64,000 nucleotides of DNA from Frigoribacterium faeni (GCF_011761235.1 NZ_JAAOYW010000001.1:930781-994780); one strand, 5' to 3'; counted from the first letter of the stretch, positions 42,850-51,983 are shown. Translations and numbers: made by a program. Notes: a model not told the origin generated them from the sequence alone.

Positions 42850-44733
42850 TCAGATCCTACGTCCGGCGCGGCCCGGCGCCTCCGTCGAGGGGGCCGGGTC
42901 GTTCGAGGTCGAACCGGTGGGTCGCGCGGAGGGGCCGGCGCCGCGTGCGGCGGGGCCGCCGCCCGTCGGCCCGTCGTCGGCCGGGTCGTCGTCGCTCGTC
43001 GCGTCGCGGGCGACGTCGGCCGGGACGCCGAGGCCGGCCAGGTGGGTGCGCGCGATGTCGCGCACGGCCCGGGCGAGCGTCGGGTCCTCGCCGCGCGCGA
43101 GCCCGGCGTACTCGAGCCGGACTCCCCCGTCGGTCTCGGTCGCCTTGACCCAGATGCGCCGGCGCGGCACGAACAGCGCCGTGAGCAGGCCTGCGAAGAC
43201 GAGGCCCGCGAAGAGCAGCACCCAGAGCTGCGACGGGTCGTGGTGCACGTCGAGCGACGCGAACCGCTTGACCTCCGACAAGGTGACGGTGCCGAGGCCG
43301 TCGGGCAGGTCGACCGTGTCGCCGGGCGACAGCTGCAGCGCGGGCTGGTCGGCCGAGGCGCCCGCGATCTCGGTCATGCCGTCGGTCGTGAGGGAGTAGA
43401 CCGACTGCGGCACCCCGGCGTCGAGCCCGAGGTCGCCCTGGTAGACGTTGAGGCTGAGCACCGGGTTCAGCAGGTCGGGGTAGCTCGAGGCGAGGATGCC
43501 CGAGCCGTCGCCGGTCTCGACGGCCGACGGGTAGAAGAAGCCGATCATGCCGATCTGGTCGGACAGGCCGTCGGGCACCTTGATCACGCCCTGCGAGGTG
43601 AGGTCGGCGTTCTGCGGCAGGAACGGCACGGTGTCCCGGAACGCGGCCGTGCCGTCGGGCGCCGTGACGGTCACGTCGACCGCGTACCCGTTGCCGAGCA
43701 GGTAGACGTTCGAGCCGCCGATCGACAGCGGGCTGTTGACCTTGATCTCGTGCTCGCTGGTGTCGCCCGACTGCGTCGTCGCGGTGACGTCGGCCGTGTA
43801 GTCGAGGGGCTGCCCCAGGGCGTCGGTGTTCGTCTCCTCGTACGTGGTGGTGAAGCGGTCGAGGGTCAGGTTGAACGGCGAGAGCTGGGAGTCCTGGAAC
43901 CAGCGGCCGGGGTTGAAAGAGTCGTACGAGACGAGGGCGTTGGTGAAGGTCTGCCCCTCGACGACCACGCGCTGGCCCGTGTAGCCGAAGCCGCCGCCCA
44001 CGCCGACCGTGACGAGCACGCCGACGAGCGCCGTGTGGAACACGAGGTTGCCGGTCTCGCGCAGGTAGCCGCGCTCGGCGCTCACCGAGTCGCCGAACAC
44101 CTGCGTGCGGTACCCGGCGCGCCTCAGCTGCGCGCGGGCCCGCTCGACGGCGGAGGCGGGGGCGAGCGCCGAGTCGGTGTCGCCTCCTGCGGTCTGCAGC
44201 GTCACGGACCGGTAGCCCGCGAGCCGCGAGAGGCGGGCCGGGGTCTTGGGCGGCCGCGACCGCAGGGCGTCGAAGTGGTGCTTCGTGCGCGGCACGATGC
44301 AGCCGATCAGCGAGATGAACAGCAGCAGGTAGACGGCCGAGAACCAGGGCGACGAGTAGGTGTCGAAGACGCCGAGCTTGTCGAGCACCGGGAACAGGTC
44401 GGGGTGCTCGGCGCGGTACTGCACGACGCCGTTGGGGTCGGAGGTGCGCTGCGGCACGAGCGAGCCGGGGATCGCGGCGACGGCGAGCAGCATCAGCAGG
44501 AACAGCGCCGTCTTCATGCTCGTGAGCTGCCGCCAGAAGAACCGCAGGTAGCCGACGAGGCCGAGCCGCGGCTGCACGACGTCGGCCGACCCCGCGCCCA
44601 GGTCGCCCGGCGTGCGGGCGGGGGCCGAGTCGTAGTGGTCGCTCGGACGCAGCGGGTCGGCCGAGACGTCCGTGACGTCGGCGGCGTCGTCGGCGACCGG
44701 GCCGCGGCCCTCGGGCTCAGACGACCGTGCCAT
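42850..44733 (-). CDS. resB: Cytochrome c biogenesis protein ResB
   Basis: 627 aa. Helices at SMKTALFLLMLLAVAAIPGS, SPWFSAVYLLLFISLIGCI, LRETGNLVFHTALVGVLVTV and near the C-terminus bracket a large extracytoplasmic domain, the ResB/Ccs1 architecture. SLVPQRTSDPN after the first helix is conserved. It starts inside the end of ccdA (17-nt overlap) and is followed after 2 nt by ccsB. Confidence 0.94.
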   Translation of the reverse strand: MARSSEPEGRGPVADDAADVTDVSADPLRPSDHYDSAPARTPGDLGAGSADVVQPRLGLVGYLRFFWRQLTSMKTALFLLMLLAVAAIPGSLVPQRTSDPNGVVQYRAEHPDLFPVLDKLGVFDTYSSPWFSAVYLLLFISLIGCIVPRTKHHFDALRSRPPKTPARLSRLAGYRSVTLQTAGGDTDSALAPASAVERARAQLRRAGYRTQVFGDSVSAERGYLRETGNLVFHTALVGVLVTVGVGGGFGYTGQRVVVEGQTFTNALVSYDSFNPGRWFQDSQLSPFNLTLDRFTTTYEETNTDALGQPLDYTADVTATTQSGDTSEHEIKVNSPLSIGGSNVYLLGNGYAVDVTVTAPDGTAAFRDTVPFLPQNADLTSQGVIKVPDGLSDQIGMIGFFYPSAVETGDGSGILASSYPDLLNPVLSLNVYQGDLGLDAGVPQSVYSLTTDGMTEIAGASADQPALQLSPGDTVDLPDGLGTVTLSEVKRFASLDVHHDPSQLWVLLFAGLVFAGLLTALFVPRRRIWVKATETDGGVRLEYAGLARGEDPTLARAVRDIARTHLAGLGVPADVARDATSDDDPADDGPTGGGPAARGAGPSARPTGSTSNDPAPSTEAPGRAGRRI

Positions 44734-45508
44734 AGCCCGCGATCACCGCCCCCAGGTGCGACATCAGCGAGGACCAGAGGCCCGTGACCATGAGCAGACC
44801 GATGGCGATCAGGATCGACCCTCCGACGATGTTGACGACGCGCATGTGGCGCTTGACGAACGAGATGGAGCGCGCCGCCCAGCCGAAGCCGAGGGCCACG
44901 AGCAGGAACGGCACGCCGAGGCCGACGCAGTACGCCAGCCCGAGCAGCACGCTCTGCGCCGCCGAGCCGCTCGTGAACGAGAGCGCGTAGATGGCGGTCA
45001 GGGTCGGGCCGATGCACGGGGTCCAGCCGATGCCGAACACGATGCCGAGCAGGGGCGCCCCGGCCAGGCCGGTCGCCGGGACGAAGCCGGGCTTGACCGT
45101 GCGCTGCAGGAACGTGAACTGCCCCACGAAGACCAGGCCGAGCGCGATCACCACGAGGCCCATCAGCCGCACGATGAGGTCGCGCCACTGGATCAGCCAG
45201 AACCCGGCCGCCGAGAACGCGATGCTGCCGCCGACGAAGACGAGCGAGAAGCCGGCGATGAAGAGCAGGACGCCGACGACGACGCGGCGACGGTCGTGCT
45301 GAGGAGGCGCGGCCCCGGGGGCCTGACCCGTCCCGCCCGCGCGACGGCCGCCTCCTGCGAGGCCCCCCACGTAGCCCAGGTAGCCCGGCACGAGCGGGAG
45401 GACACAAGGAGAGAGGAACGAGATGAGGCCCGCGAGCAGCGCCACCGGCAGGGCGACGGCGAGCTGGCCGCCCGCGACCGCCTCGAAGAAGGGGTTGCCC
45501 TGGTACAC
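44717..45508 (-). CDS. ccdA: Thiol-disulfide electron transporter CcdA
   Basis: 263 aa, six to seven helices. The two redox cysteines are in SFLSPCVLPLVPGYLGY and GWTPCIGPTLTAIY. It carries reducing power across the membrane to the TlpA-like thioredoxin, keeping apocytochrome haem-binding cysteines reduced. GTG start 2 nt after the tlpA stop; the 3' end overlaps resB. Confidence 0.95.
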   Translation of the reverse strand: MYQGNPFFEAVAGGQLAVALPVALLAGLISFLSPCVLPLVPGYLGYVGGLAGGGRRAGGTGQAPGAAPPQHDRRRVVVGVLLFIAGFSLVFVGGSIAFSAAGFWLIQWRDLIVRLMGLVVIALGLVFVGQFTFLQRTVKPGFVPATGLAGAPLLGIVFGIGWTPCIGPTLTAIYALSFTSGSAAQSVLLGLAYCVGLGVPFLLVALGFGWAARSISFVKRHMRVVNIVGGSILIAIGLLMVTGLWSSLMSHLGAVIAGYGTVV

Positions 45509-45510
45509 CT

Positions 45511-46119
45511 CTAGGCCTGCTCGGCGACGGCGTCGCTGATCAGCGTCTTGAGGGTGCTGGGCCCGTCGAGCCCGCCGAGCACGCGGGCGGCGATGCGGCC
45601 CTGCTTGTCGAGGACGATCGTGGTCGGCACCGCGTTGGGGGCGATCGTGCCGGCCAGCGCGAGCTGCACGGCGCCGTCGTTCGTGTCGACGATGGAGGGG
45701 TAGGTCACGTCGAACTTCTCGGCGAAGGCACGCGCCGTGTCGGCCTGGTCGCGGACGTTGACCCCGACGAACTGGACGCCCTGGTCGGCGAAGTCCTCGC
45801 TGAGCTGCTGCAGGTCGGGCGCCTCCTTGCGGCAGGGCGGGCAGCTGGCGTACCAGAAGTTGAGCACGACGACCTCGCCGTCGTGGTCGGCGCGGGAGAA
45901 CTCGTCGCCCTCGTCGGTCGTGCCGGAGAACTCGACCGGCTCTTCGCGGTCCGCCGCGGGCACCTCGGTGACCGTGCCGGCCCCGCTGATGTAGTTCTCG
46001 GTGCCGCCGGCCCGGTACTGCTCGGCGAGGGGGTCGGACTGCGACGTGCAGCCCGTCAGGACCAGCGCGAGCGCCGAGGCCGCGGCCAGCGCGCCGACGG
46101 CGAAGGAGGCGCGGCGCAT
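45511..46119 (-). CDS. TlpA/ResA-like thiol-disulfide oxidoreductase lipoprotein
   Basis: 202 aa. A signal peptide ends in the lipobox LVLTGC, so the mature protein is membrane-anchored outside the cell. The thioredoxin fold has the active site WYASCPPCRKEAPDLQ and the cis-Pro region NAVPTTIVLD. It would reduce apocytochrome c, receiving electrons from CcdA encoded next. ATGA overlap with the upstream phosphatase. Confidence 0.93.
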   Translation of the reverse strand: MRRASFAVGALAAASALALVLTGCTSQSDPLAEQYRAGGTENYISGAGTVTEVPAADREEPVEFSGTTDEGDEFSRADHDGEVVVLNFWYASCPPCRKEAPDLQQLSEDFADQGVQFVGVNVRDQADTARAFAEKFDVTYPSIVDTNDGAVQLALAGTIAPNAVPTTIVLDKQGRIAARVLGGLDGPSTLKTLISDAVAEQA

Positions 46120-46766
46120 CAGACGGCGCCCAGGTCGACGGCCCGCTCGAGCAGGTCGGCGGCCGGGTCCTGGTAGCCGACCTCGACGAAGCGGCCGCCG
46201 TGGCGCTCGAGCGTCGTGACGCTCGACAGCGAGCACCGACGGCGGCGCGGGTCGTGGAACAGGCGGGCGCCGGTGACGCTGCGGTGCACCATCCAGATCG
46301 GCAGCTGGTGGCTGACGAGCACGACGTCGCCCGAGTCGACGCTCGACCACGCCTCGTCGACGGCGGAGAGCATGCGCGCGGCGATGCTGACGTACGCCTC
46401 GCCCCAGCTGGGCTTGAGGGGGTTGACGATCCAGGGCCACTCGGCCGGGACGGCGAGCTGCTTGGCGACGGTGAAGTCGGAGCGGCGGCCCTCGTACTTG
46501 TTCGTGGGCTCGATCAGTCGCTCGTCGACCTGCACGTCGAGGCCGTAGGCGGCGGCCCAGGGCGCGGCGCTCTCGCGGGTGCGCTGCAGCGGGCTGGCGA
46601 CCACCGCGGCGACGGGGGCGCCCTGCGCCTGCAGCATCGCGGCCGAGGAGGCGGCCATGCGGTGCCCGAGCTCGCTGAGCCCGAAGCCCTCGAGTCGGCC
46701 GTAGAGCACGTGGTCGGGGTTGTGCACCTCGCCGTGGCGCACGAGGTGGATCTGCTGGGCGGGCAT
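46119..46766 (-). CDS. Histidine phosphatase (phosphoglycerate mutase-like) family protein
   Basis: 215 aa. The RHG motif LVRHGEVHNPDHVLYGR and a second His in VLVSHQLPIWMVH define the branch-2-like family. Its substrate is unknown. It heads the tlpA-ccdA-resB-ccsB operon, a common actinobacterial position. TAGACT lies 7 nt before the ATG at 46766; a longer frame from 47306 antisense to aspS is rejected. Confidence 0.9.
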   Translation of the reverse strand: MPAQQIHLVRHGEVHNPDHVLYGRLEGFGLSELGHRMAASSAAMLQAQGAPVAAVVASPLQRTRESAAPWAAAYGLDVQVDERLIEPTNKYEGRRSDFTVAKQLAVPAEWPWIVNPLKPSWGEAYVSIAARMLSAVDEAWSSVDSGDVVLVSHQLPIWMVHRSVTGARLFHDPRRRRCSLSSVTTLERHGGRFVEVGYQDPAADLLERAVDLGAV

Positions 46767-46848
46767 GGGCCCCAGTCTAGGTCGGGCCCGCGGCGGCGCC
46801 TCCCCCGCGGGCCCCGGAAAGCTCGACGTCGCGGTAAAGTCTCGCCCT

Positions 46849-48183
46849 GTGATCGAACGCACCCTCATCAGCGACCTCTCGCCCCTCCCCGACGGCCCCG
46901 TGACGGTGTCCGGTTGGGTCGACACGGTCCGCGACCAGAAGAAGGTGCAGTTCGTCGTCCTCCGCGACGAGTCCGGCGCCGTCCAGCTCGTGCGGCCCCG
47001 CACCGCCGCCGACGTGCTCGCCGAGGCCGGCGAGACCGACGAGATCGCCGACGCCATCTCGGGCCTCTCGCAGGGCAGCTTCGTCACCGTGACCGGGCGC
47101 CTCAAGCACGACGAGCGCGTCAAGCTCGGCGGCATCGAGGTCGCGATCGACGGCCTCGTCGTCGACAGCCTGGCCGACCCCGAGACGCCCATCGCCGCCG
47201 ACAGCGGCATCGACAAGCGCATGGACTGGCGGTTCCTCGACCTGCGCGTGCCGCGCAACGCCCTGATCTTCCGCGTGCAGACCACGTTCGAGCACGCCAT
47301 GCGCACCTACTGGGTCGAGCGCGGCTACGTCGAGGTGCACACCCCGAAGATCATGGCGTCGGCGAGCGAGTCGAACGCCGAGCTGTTCAAGGTCGAGTAC
47401 TTCGAGGGCAGCGCGTTCCTCGCCCAGAGCCCGCAGTTCTTCAAGCAGATGGCCCAGTCGGCCGGCTTCGGGAAGATCTTCGAGATCGCCCCGGTGTTCC
47501 GCGCCGACCCGTCGTTCACCTCGCGCCACGCGACGGAGTACACGAGCGTCGACGCCGAGATCAGCTACGTCGACAGCCACGAAGACGTCATGCAGATGCA
47601 GGAGGAGCTGCTCGTCGCCGCGTTCACGGCGGTCGTCGAGAAGCACGGCGCCGCGATCAAGGAGCTCTTCGACGTCGACCTCACGGTGCCGACGACGCCG
47701 TTCCCGCGCATCCCCCTGGCCGAGGCGAAGCAGATCGTCGCCGACCGCGGCTACGTCGTGCCCCGCGCCGACGCCGACATGGACCCCGAGGGCGAGCGCC
47801 AGATCGCGTCCTACGTCAAGGAGACGTTCGACCACGACTTCGTGTTCCTCACCGACTACGACGCCTCGATCCGGCCGTTCTACCACATGCGCCACGAGGA
47901 CGACCCGCAGCTCACGAAGAGCTACGACCTCATCTACAACGGCACCGAGATCACGACGGGCGCCCAGCGCGAGCACCGTGTCGACGTGCTCGAGGCGCAG
48001 ATCCGCGAGAAGGGCATGAAGCCCGAGGAGCTCGGCGGCTACCTCGACTTCTTCCGCTACGGCGCCCCGTCGCACGGCGGCTTCGGCATGGGACTGGCAC
48101 GCGTGCTGATGCTCATGCTGCACCAGCCGAACCTGCGCGAGGTGACGTTCCTGTTCCGCGGGCCGACCCGCCTCACCCCGTAG
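46849..48183 (+). CDS. aspS: Aspartate-tRNA ligase, archaeal-type short form
   Basis: 444 aa. An N-terminal OB fold (TVSGWVDTVRDQKKVQFVVL) is joined to a class II core: motif 1 around FEHAMRTYWVERGYVEVHTP, motif 2 FEIAPVFRADPSFTSRHATE and motif 3 GFGMGLARVLMLML. It lacks the bacterial GAD insertion, so it is the archaeal/eukaryal type. That group is often non-discriminating and charges tRNA-Asn too, for GatCAB amidation. TAAAGT is 8 nt before the GTG. Confidence 0.94.
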   Translation: MIERTLISDLSPLPDGPVTVSGWVDTVRDQKKVQFVVLRDESGAVQLVRPRTAADVLAEAGETDEIADAISGLSQGSFVTVTGRLKHDERVKLGGIEVAIDGLVVDSLADPETPIAADSGIDKRMDWRFLDLRVPRNALIFRVQTTFEHAMRTYWVERGYVEVHTPKIMASASESNAELFKVEYFEGSAFLAQSPQFFKQMAQSAGFGKIFEIAPVFRADPSFTSRHATEYTSVDAEISYVDSHEDVMQMQEELLVAAFTAVVEKHGAAIKELFDVDLTVPTTPFPRIPLAEAKQIVADRGYVVPRADADMDPEGERQIASYVKETFDHDFVFLTDYDASIRPFYHMRHEDDPQLTKSYDLIYNGTEITTGAQREHRVDVLEAQIREKGMKPEELGGYLDFFRYGAPSHGGFGMGLARVLMLMLHQPNLREVTFLFRGPTRLTP

Positions 48184-48221
48184 GGCGCAGGCCCTTCAGC
48201 GCCCGGTCGACGGGCGAACGA

Positions 48222-48258
48222 GGAGGCGCGGTGCAGGTCTGACCTGCACCGCGCCTCC
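48222..48258. terminator. Bidirectional terminator between aspS and glutaredoxin
   Basis: Perfect 17-bp stem with a 3-nt loop; each arm begins or ends with GGAGGCGCGG or its complement. It serves two convergent genes. Confidence 0.85.
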
Positions 48259-48285
48259 GTCGTCCGTGCGCCGGTGAGCGGGGCG

Positions 48286-48552
48286 TCAGCCCAGCGCGCT
48301 GCGCAGGGCGGTGCGGAGCCGCTCGGGCTCGACGCGCCAGATGGTGTGCACGCGGTCGTCGAGGAGGACGACCGGGATCTCTTCCGCGTACTCGGCGCGC
48401 AGGGCCTCGTCGCCGAGGATGTCGGTCTCGGTGTACCCGAGGCGGGCGGCAGCGAACTCGGGCTCGGCGAGCACGGCGTCGAGGGCCGCTCGGGCGTCGT
48501 CGCAGAGGTGGCAGCCGGGCTTCGTCAACAGCGAGATGCGGGGACCAGTCAC
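48286..48552 (-). CDS. Glutaredoxin family (DUF836-like) protein
   Basis: 88 aa. The thioredoxin-fold start ISLLTKPGCHLCDDARAAL carries a CxxC pair, and EEIPVVLLDDR supplies the cis-Pro. It is a small redox protein with unknown partner. The GTG at 48552 has TAGGGT 7 nt upstream. Confidence 0.87.
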   Translation of the reverse strand: MTGPRISLLTKPGCHLCDDARAALDAVLAEPEFAAARLGYTETDILGDEALRAEYAEEIPVVLLDDRVHTIWRVEPERLRTALRSALG

Positions 48553-48687
48553 GCCCCCGACCCTACCCCGCACCCGCACACCCCCCCTGCCCGCACCGGG
48601 CGAAGCGAAGCGACGCCCCCGGGCGCGCAGCGCCCGCGCGCCCGGCAGGGCGCCAGAGGCACGGAAGTGGTCGGCGAAAAGAAAGCG

Positions 48688-48713
48688 GCCCCTGACCCGG
48701 CAGGGTCAGGGGC
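48688..48713 (-). terminator. Terminator of the bS22 gene
   Basis: Perfect 11-bp stem GCCCCTGACCC/GGGTCAGGGGC with a 4-nt loop, 17 nt past the bS22 stop. On the minus strand it is followed by TTTCTTTTC, a good U-rich tail for this GC content. Confidence 0.85.
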
Positions 48714-48729
48714 ACGCGGAGTCTCGCGA

Positions 48730-48828
48730 CTACTTCTTGTTGCGACGCTGGTGACGAGTCTTGCGGAGCAGCTTGCGGTGCTTCTTCTTCGCCATGCGCT
48801 TGCGACGCTTCTTGATGACAGAACCCAT
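48730..48828 (-). CDS. 30S ribosomal protein bS22 (AURKAIP1/COX24 family)
   Basis: 32 aa, extremely basic: MGSVIKKRRKRMAKKKHRKL at the start and RHQRRNKK at the end. It matches the actinobacterial bS22 protein that binds helix 44 of 16S rRNA. The gene is too short for routine ORF cut-offs. It has its own promoter and terminator; GAGG lies 7 nt before the ATG. Confidence 0.95.
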   Translation of the reverse strand: MGSVIKKRRKRMAKKKHRKLLRKTRHQRRNKK

Positions 48829-48898
48829 AGAGGACCTCACTGATTCATGGATCGGACGACCGGGTCCGAAACAGAACCGCGGAAAAATGCCTCGGGTC

Positions 48899-48927
48899 AG
48901 TGTACTAGGGCGACCCGTGATTGTCGA
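48899..48927 (-). promoter_or_regulatory. Promoter of the bS22 gene
   Basis: On the minus strand TCGACA and TACACT (4 of 6 in the -10, 5 of 6 in the -35) are separated by exactly 17 nt, about 70 nt upstream of the ATG. Confidence 0.65.
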
Positions 48928-48933
48928 AGTGAG

Positions 48934-49128
48934 TCAGCCGACGTCGGCGACGCCGTTCTGCAGCACGGCCGCGACGGCCGACTCGGGCACGCGGAACGAG
49001 CGGCCGAAGCGGATCGCGGGCAGCTCGCCCGAGTGCACCATCCGGTAGACGGTCATCTTCGACACGCGCATCATGCCGGCCACCTCGGCGACGGTGAGGA
49101 ACCTCACGTCCGAGAGATCGTGGGTCAC
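48934..49128 (-). CDS. BldC-like MerR-type helix-turn-helix protein
   Basis: 64 aa, one winged helix-turn-helix: FLTVAEVAGMMRVSKMTVYR, then HSGELPAIRFGRSFRVPESA. Size and sequence match the BldC family, which controls developmental timing in Streptomyces and is widespread in actinobacteria. GTG 49128 has a GGAGG 4 nt ahead, which decides against longer frames. Placement beside bS22 is typical. Confidence 0.9.
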   Translation of the reverse strand: MTHDLSDVRFLTVAEVAGMMRVSKMTVYRMVHSGELPAIRFGRSFRVPESAVAAVLQNGVADVG

Positions 49129-49287
49129 GTCGCCTCCTGCGGCTGTCGGGTCGGCCGGTCGGGCCAGGCGCCCGACGGTGCCGTCGGGACGGGCGAGCCG
49201 GGAGGTGCTCCTGTGACTCGTGGTCACTCTAGGGGCGCGTGGGCCGCGGGGCAACGGTCGGCCGCCCCGCCCGCAGCCGCTCGTCGC

Positions 49288-49803
49288 TCAGCGCCCGAGG
49301 CGCTTGCGGACCGGCTCGATGACGCGCTCGTCGAGGGCGCTCTGCGCGTCGTGCAGGGCCGAGGAGGCGCGGTGCTGCGCGTCGGCCGCGGCACGACCCA
49401 GCCCGCTCGCGAGGCCGGTCGCGTCGGGCAGCACCTCGGCGGCCCGGCGGATCGGCGCGGGCATGCTCGCGCCCGCCCAGGCGGCGAAGGCGCCGGAGGC
49501 GGCGGCGTCGCCGACCGCGTCGGCCCCGAGGAACGGGATGAGCCAGTCGTCGACGACCTCGAGCGGGCCGGTCTCGATGCCGTAGTAGCGGTGCTGCCCC
49601 TCTTCGCGCACGTGCACGAGGCCGGCGTCGCGGAGCACGCGGAGGTGCTTGGAGACCGTCGGCTGGCTGAGCCCGAGGGCCGTGACCATTTCGCCGACGC
49701 TCACGTCACCGGTGCGCGAGTCGGCGGAGACGTGGGCGTCGAGCAGGACCGAGAGCAGGTCCCGCCGCGTGCCGTCGGCGATCACGGCGAAGATGTCGGG
49801 CAT
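49288..49803 (-). CDS. ArsR family winged-helix regulator
   Basis: 171 aa. The N-terminal domain has the ArsR HTH (IADGTRRDLLSVLLD, LGLSQPTVSKHLRVLRDAGL, HRYYGIETGPL). A C-terminal helical extension of about 80 residues follows. No metal-binding cysteines are present, so it is not a classic metal sensor. Divergent from ktrB; TACTGT lies 6 nt before the ATG. Confidence 0.9.
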   Translation of the reverse strand: MPDIFAVIADGTRRDLLSVLLDAHVSADSRTGDVSVGEMVTALGLSQPTVSKHLRVLRDAGLVHVREEGQHRYYGIETGPLEVVDDWLIPFLGADAVGDAAASGAFAAWAGASMPAPIRRAAEVLPDATGLASGLGRAAADAQHRASSALHDAQSALDERVIEPVRKRLGR

Positions 49804-49846
49804 GCAGCCACAGTAGTGACGACGGGCCGGATGTACCATGACGACC

Positions 49847-51295
49847 GTGACGCGCGCCTCCGTCGCGCCTCGGCGCGGACCTGCACCTGCGCCGACGAGC
49901 GTGTTCCGGCGCCTGTCGGACTGGGTCGACGACATCGGTCGGAAGTCGCCCGCGCGCTTCGCCATCCTCATCTTCACCGGGCTGATCCTCGTCTTCACGG
50001 TGGTGTTCTCGCTGCCGGTCTCGTCGGCGGAGCGCGCGGTCACGCCGCTCGCCGACTCGCTCTTCACCGCGGTCTCGGTGATCTGCGTCACGGGCCTGGC
50101 GACCGTCGACATGGCGACCCACTGGTCGCTCTTCGGCCACGTCGTGATCTTCGTCGGCGTGCAGATCGGCGCGATCGGCGTGCTGACCCTGGCGTCGATC
50201 ATGGGCCTCGTCGTCTCGCGCAAGCTCGGCCTGCGCGCCCGCCTGATGGCCGCCGGCGACAGCAACCCGCTGCGCGCGCACGCCGGCCCGGTGCCCGAGG
50301 GGCAGGCGGTGCGCCTCGGCGAGATCGGCGGCCTGCTCACGACCGTGGCGCTCAGCTCGTTCGTGATCCAGCTCGTCATCGCCCTGCTGATGATCCCGCG
50401 CATGCTCGTCGACGGCATCCCGGTCGGCGACGCGGTGCTCGACAGCTTCTACTACTCGGCCATGGCGTTCACGAACACGGGGTTCACGCCGAACGCCGAG
50501 GGGCTGGCCGCCTTCGAGAACGACTACTGGTTCCTCAGCCTGATCATGGTCGGGGTGTTCCTCGGCAGCATCGGGTTCCCCGTCATCTACGCCCTCGCCC
50601 GCAACCCGCGGAACCCCCGTCGCTGGTCGGTGCACGTCAAGCTGACGCTGCTCACGACGGCGATCCTCATCGTCGTCGGCACGGTGCTCTACATCGTGCT
50701 CGAGTTCGACAACCCCGAGACCTTCGGCGACATCGAGGCGGGGCCGACGGTGTTCCAGTCGCTGTTCCTCAGCATGATGACGAGGTCGGGCGGCTTCTCG
50801 ACGATCGACGTCGCCGACCTGAACGGGTCGTCCCTGCTGGTCACCGACATGCTGATGTTCATCGGCGGCGGCTCCGCGTCGACCGCGGGCGGCATCAAGG
50901 TGACCACCCTCGCCGTGCTGTTCCTCGCCGCGTTCGCGGAGGCCCGCGGCCAGCGCTCGATGGAGGCCTTCGGTCGCCGCATCCCCAGCGACGTGCTGCG
51001 CCTGGCGGTCAGCGTCGTGCTCTGGGGCGCCACGATCGTCGCGGTCTCGAGCGTGGTCATCATGCACATCACGAAGGAGCCGCTCGACCACGTGCTCTTC
51101 GAGGCGATCTCGGCCTTCGCGACCTCCGGGCTCAGCACGGGGCTCACCGAGCGCCTGCCCGACTCGGCCAAGTACGTGCTCGCCGTCACCATGTGGATGG
51201 GCCGCGTTGGTACAGTGACGCTCTCCGTCGCCCTGGCCGCCAGCCAGCGACGCCAGCTGTTCACGAGAGCCGAGGAGCGACCGATCGTTGGTTGA
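49847..51295 (+). CDS. Potassium uptake channel subunit KtrB/TrkH
   Basis: 482 aa, four repeated membrane-pore-membrane units. Selectivity-filter-like loops are visible: SVICVTGLATVDM, FTNTGFTPNAEG, MTRSGGFSTIDV and FATSGLSTGLTE. It imports K+ with Na+ or H+. TACCAT (49834-49839) lies 7 nt before this GTG and overlaps an alternative ATG at 49838, so GTG is favoured. ktrA follows with an 8-nt overlap. Confidence 0.94.
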   Translation: MTRASVAPRRGPAPAPTSVFRRLSDWVDDIGRKSPARFAILIFTGLILVFTVVFSLPVSSAERAVTPLADSLFTAVSVICVTGLATVDMATHWSLFGHVVIFVGVQIGAIGVLTLASIMGLVVSRKLGLRARLMAAGDSNPLRAHAGPVPEGQAVRLGEIGGLLTTVALSSFVIQLVIALLMIPRMLVDGIPVGDAVLDSFYYSAMAFTNTGFTPNAEGLAAFENDYWFLSLIMVGVFLGSIGFPVIYALARNPRNPRRWSVHVKLTLLTTAILIVVGTVLYIVLEFDNPETFGDIEAGPTVFQSLFLSMMTRSGGFSTIDVADLNGSSLLVTDMLMFIGGGSASTAGGIKVTTLAVLFLAAFAEARGQRSMEAFGRRIPSDVLRLAVSVVLWGATIVAVSSVVIMHITKEPLDHVLFEAISAFATSGLSTGLTERLPDSAKYVLAVTMWMGRVGTVTLSVALAASQRRQLFTRAEERPIVG

Positions 51296-51959
51296 CAGGA
51301 TCAAGCACGACGCGCCGGTGCTCGTCATCGGCCTGGGCCGGTTCGGCGCCGCGACCGCGGGCCAGCTCGAGCGTCAGGACCGGGACGTCCTCGCCGTCGA
51401 CACCGACGCCGGGCTCGTGCAGAAGTGGGCCGACCGGGTCACGCACGCCGTGCAGGCCGACGCCCGCAGCATCGACGCCCTGCGGCAGATCGGCGCCCAG
51501 GACTTCTCGATCGCCGTCGTCGCCGTCGGCTCGTCCATCGAGGCGAGCGTGCTCATCACGGCCAACCTCGTCGACCTCAAGGTGCCGCAGATCTGGGCCA
51601 AGGCCATCAGCCAGTCGCACGGCAAGATCCTCGCCCGGATCGGCGCGAACCACGTCATCTACCCCGAGCGCGAGGCCGGCGAGCGCGTCGCGCACCTCGT
51701 CTCGGGCCGCATGCTCGACTACATCGAGTTCGACGACGCCTTCGCCATCGTCAAGATGTACCCGCCGAAGCCGGTGCGGGGCGCCTCGCTGGCCGCCTCG
51801 AACATCCGCACCAAGTACGGCGTCACCGTCGTCGGGGTGAAGAGCCCGGGAGGCGCGTTCGTCGAGGCGACGCCCGAGACGGTCATCAGCAACCACGACC
51901 TCATCATCGTGTCGGGCGACAGCCGCACGATCGAGAAGTTCGCGGGCCTCGAAGGCTGA
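51288..51959 (+). CDS. Potassium uptake regulatory subunit KtrA/TrkA
   Basis: 223 aa. The RCK N domain has the nucleotide motif VIGLGRFGAATAGQLERQ and the acidic end of strand two (DVLAVDTD), and the RCK C domain spans about residues 140-220. It gates KtrB in response to ATP/ADP or cyclic di-AMP. It begins at TTG, overlapping the ktrB stop by 8 nt, with GAGGAG upstream inside ktrB. Confidence 0.94.
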   Translation: MVDRIKHDAPVLVIGLGRFGAATAGQLERQDRDVLAVDTDAGLVQKWADRVTHAVQADARSIDALRQIGAQDFSIAVVAVGSSIEASVLITANLVDLKVPQIWAKAISQSHGKILARIGANHVIYPEREAGERVAHLVSGRMLDYIEFDDAFAIVKMYPPKPVRGASLAASNIRTKYGVTVVGVKSPGGAFVEATPETVISNHDLIIVSGDSRTIEKFAGLEG

Positions 51960-51983
51960 GGCCCGCCCTCACCGCCCTCGGGC

